Source: Nocardia jinanensis (GTDB lineage: Bacteria > Actinomycetota > Actinomycetes > Mycobacteriales > Mycobacteriaceae). Taken from it: a stretch of 64,000 nt of DNA. The stretch lies in NCBI RefSeq assembly GCF_014645735.1, contig NZ_BMMH01000002.1:620001-684000 (forward strand), in the 5' to 3' direction. The notes beneath the pieces were generated by a model that ran no database searches, was not told the DNA's origin, and saw nothing but the letters and a program-made list of their open reading frames with translations. The position numbers and the translations under genes were made by a program. Positions 63,671 to 64,000 of the stretch are shown here, piece after piece. Each line of letters starts with the position of its first letter. The first letter of the stretch is position 1.

Positions 63671-64000
63671 GACCTTCCTTTCCTCGATGTGCGCGCCGAC
63701 CCCGGCGATCCGGACATCGCTGCGCCGCCGGCCGAGCCTTGGGCCGGGCAAATGCTGACGAGATGGCCTCGACGGCCCGTGCTTACGGCAGGACCTCGGG
63801 GCACATCTTCTCGTCCTCGAAGAGCAAGCTTCCCGGCTCGGGACTGTGTGGGTGCCTCATCCGCTCCATCCACTGTGGAAGAACTCTCGCGGGAGAGTCC
63901 ACCCGGTCTTCCCACTGAGGAGTGGGCCCTGCTCTGGTACTCATCAGCAAATCGCTACGCCTCACAATTTCGATACAGACATCCGCGGCAGACCTGCTCC
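63671..64000. other. Window end, no supported gene
   Basis: About 330 bases. A 60-codon minus-strand frame from a GTG at 63965 to 63783 (with SDLLMSTRAGPTPQWEDRVDS) is possible but has no recognisable homology. The region may belong to a gene beyond the window. Confidence 0.4.

Overview
The window is very GC-rich, densely coded, and carries several marker genes of mycolic-acid actinomycetes: an antigen-85-like mycolyltransferase, a fused HadA-HadB dehydratase, Lsr2, a CYP136-type P450, DUF3556 and DUF4185 proteins, and a rubber oxygenase (Lcp). Together with an actinobacterial RecBCD and a lysine-tailed Ku, this points to Nocardia or a close relative. It reads as chromosome: no integrase, transposase, phage module, CRISPR array, rRNA or tRNA was seen.

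Layout. 1-3130: an aldehyde dehydrogenase/SDR operon divergent from a TetR gene across a 30-bp dyad. 3398-12190: recC-recB-recD on the minus strand. 12494-16953: a small protein, a class A beta-lactamase-fold hydrolase, CYP136 and divergent ndh. 17031-19103: two tandem copies of a secreted Gly/Ala-rich protein (a third copy is at 32916-33815). 19141-24383: an MFS pump, an isolated lycopene cyclase overlapping ku, a GNAT and a universal stress protein. 24410-29236: two luciferase-like oxidoreductases, a MEST-like hydrolase, another alpha/beta hydrolase with a decayed partial copy, and lsr2. 29975-35617: envelope lipids (mycolyltransferase, HadAB fusion, secreted lipase). 35691-37061: a graveyard of five broken genes. 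37090-43693: crotonase, PucR regulator with divergent aldehyde dehydrogenase, DUF4185 protein and an SDR remnant. 43793-48168: methyltransferase, Lcp, peptide deformylase with divergent PadR, DUF1579. 48401-52171: a tightly overlapping four-gene membrane/lipoprotein operon of unknown function. 52530-64000: UppP, DoxX, a DapC-like aminotransferase, a penicillin-binding lipoprotein, dienelactone hydrolase, CinA domain, DUF3556, PoxB and terminal fragments.

Shared themes are double-strand break repair (RecBCD, Ku), mycolate envelope building and remodelling (HadAB, mycolyltransferase, DUF4185, UppP, PBP), redox and hydrocarbon or xenobiotic oxidation (P450, Lcp, LLM enzymes, Ndh, PoxB), and many local regulators that sit beside inverted repeats.

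The strongest candidates for undescribed biology are the 48401-52171 operon and the three-member secreted family, two of whose genes share a hairpin-bearing leader. An unusually high number of gene remnants (about nine) suggests ongoing local genome decay. All functions are inferred from sequence recognition without database searches.
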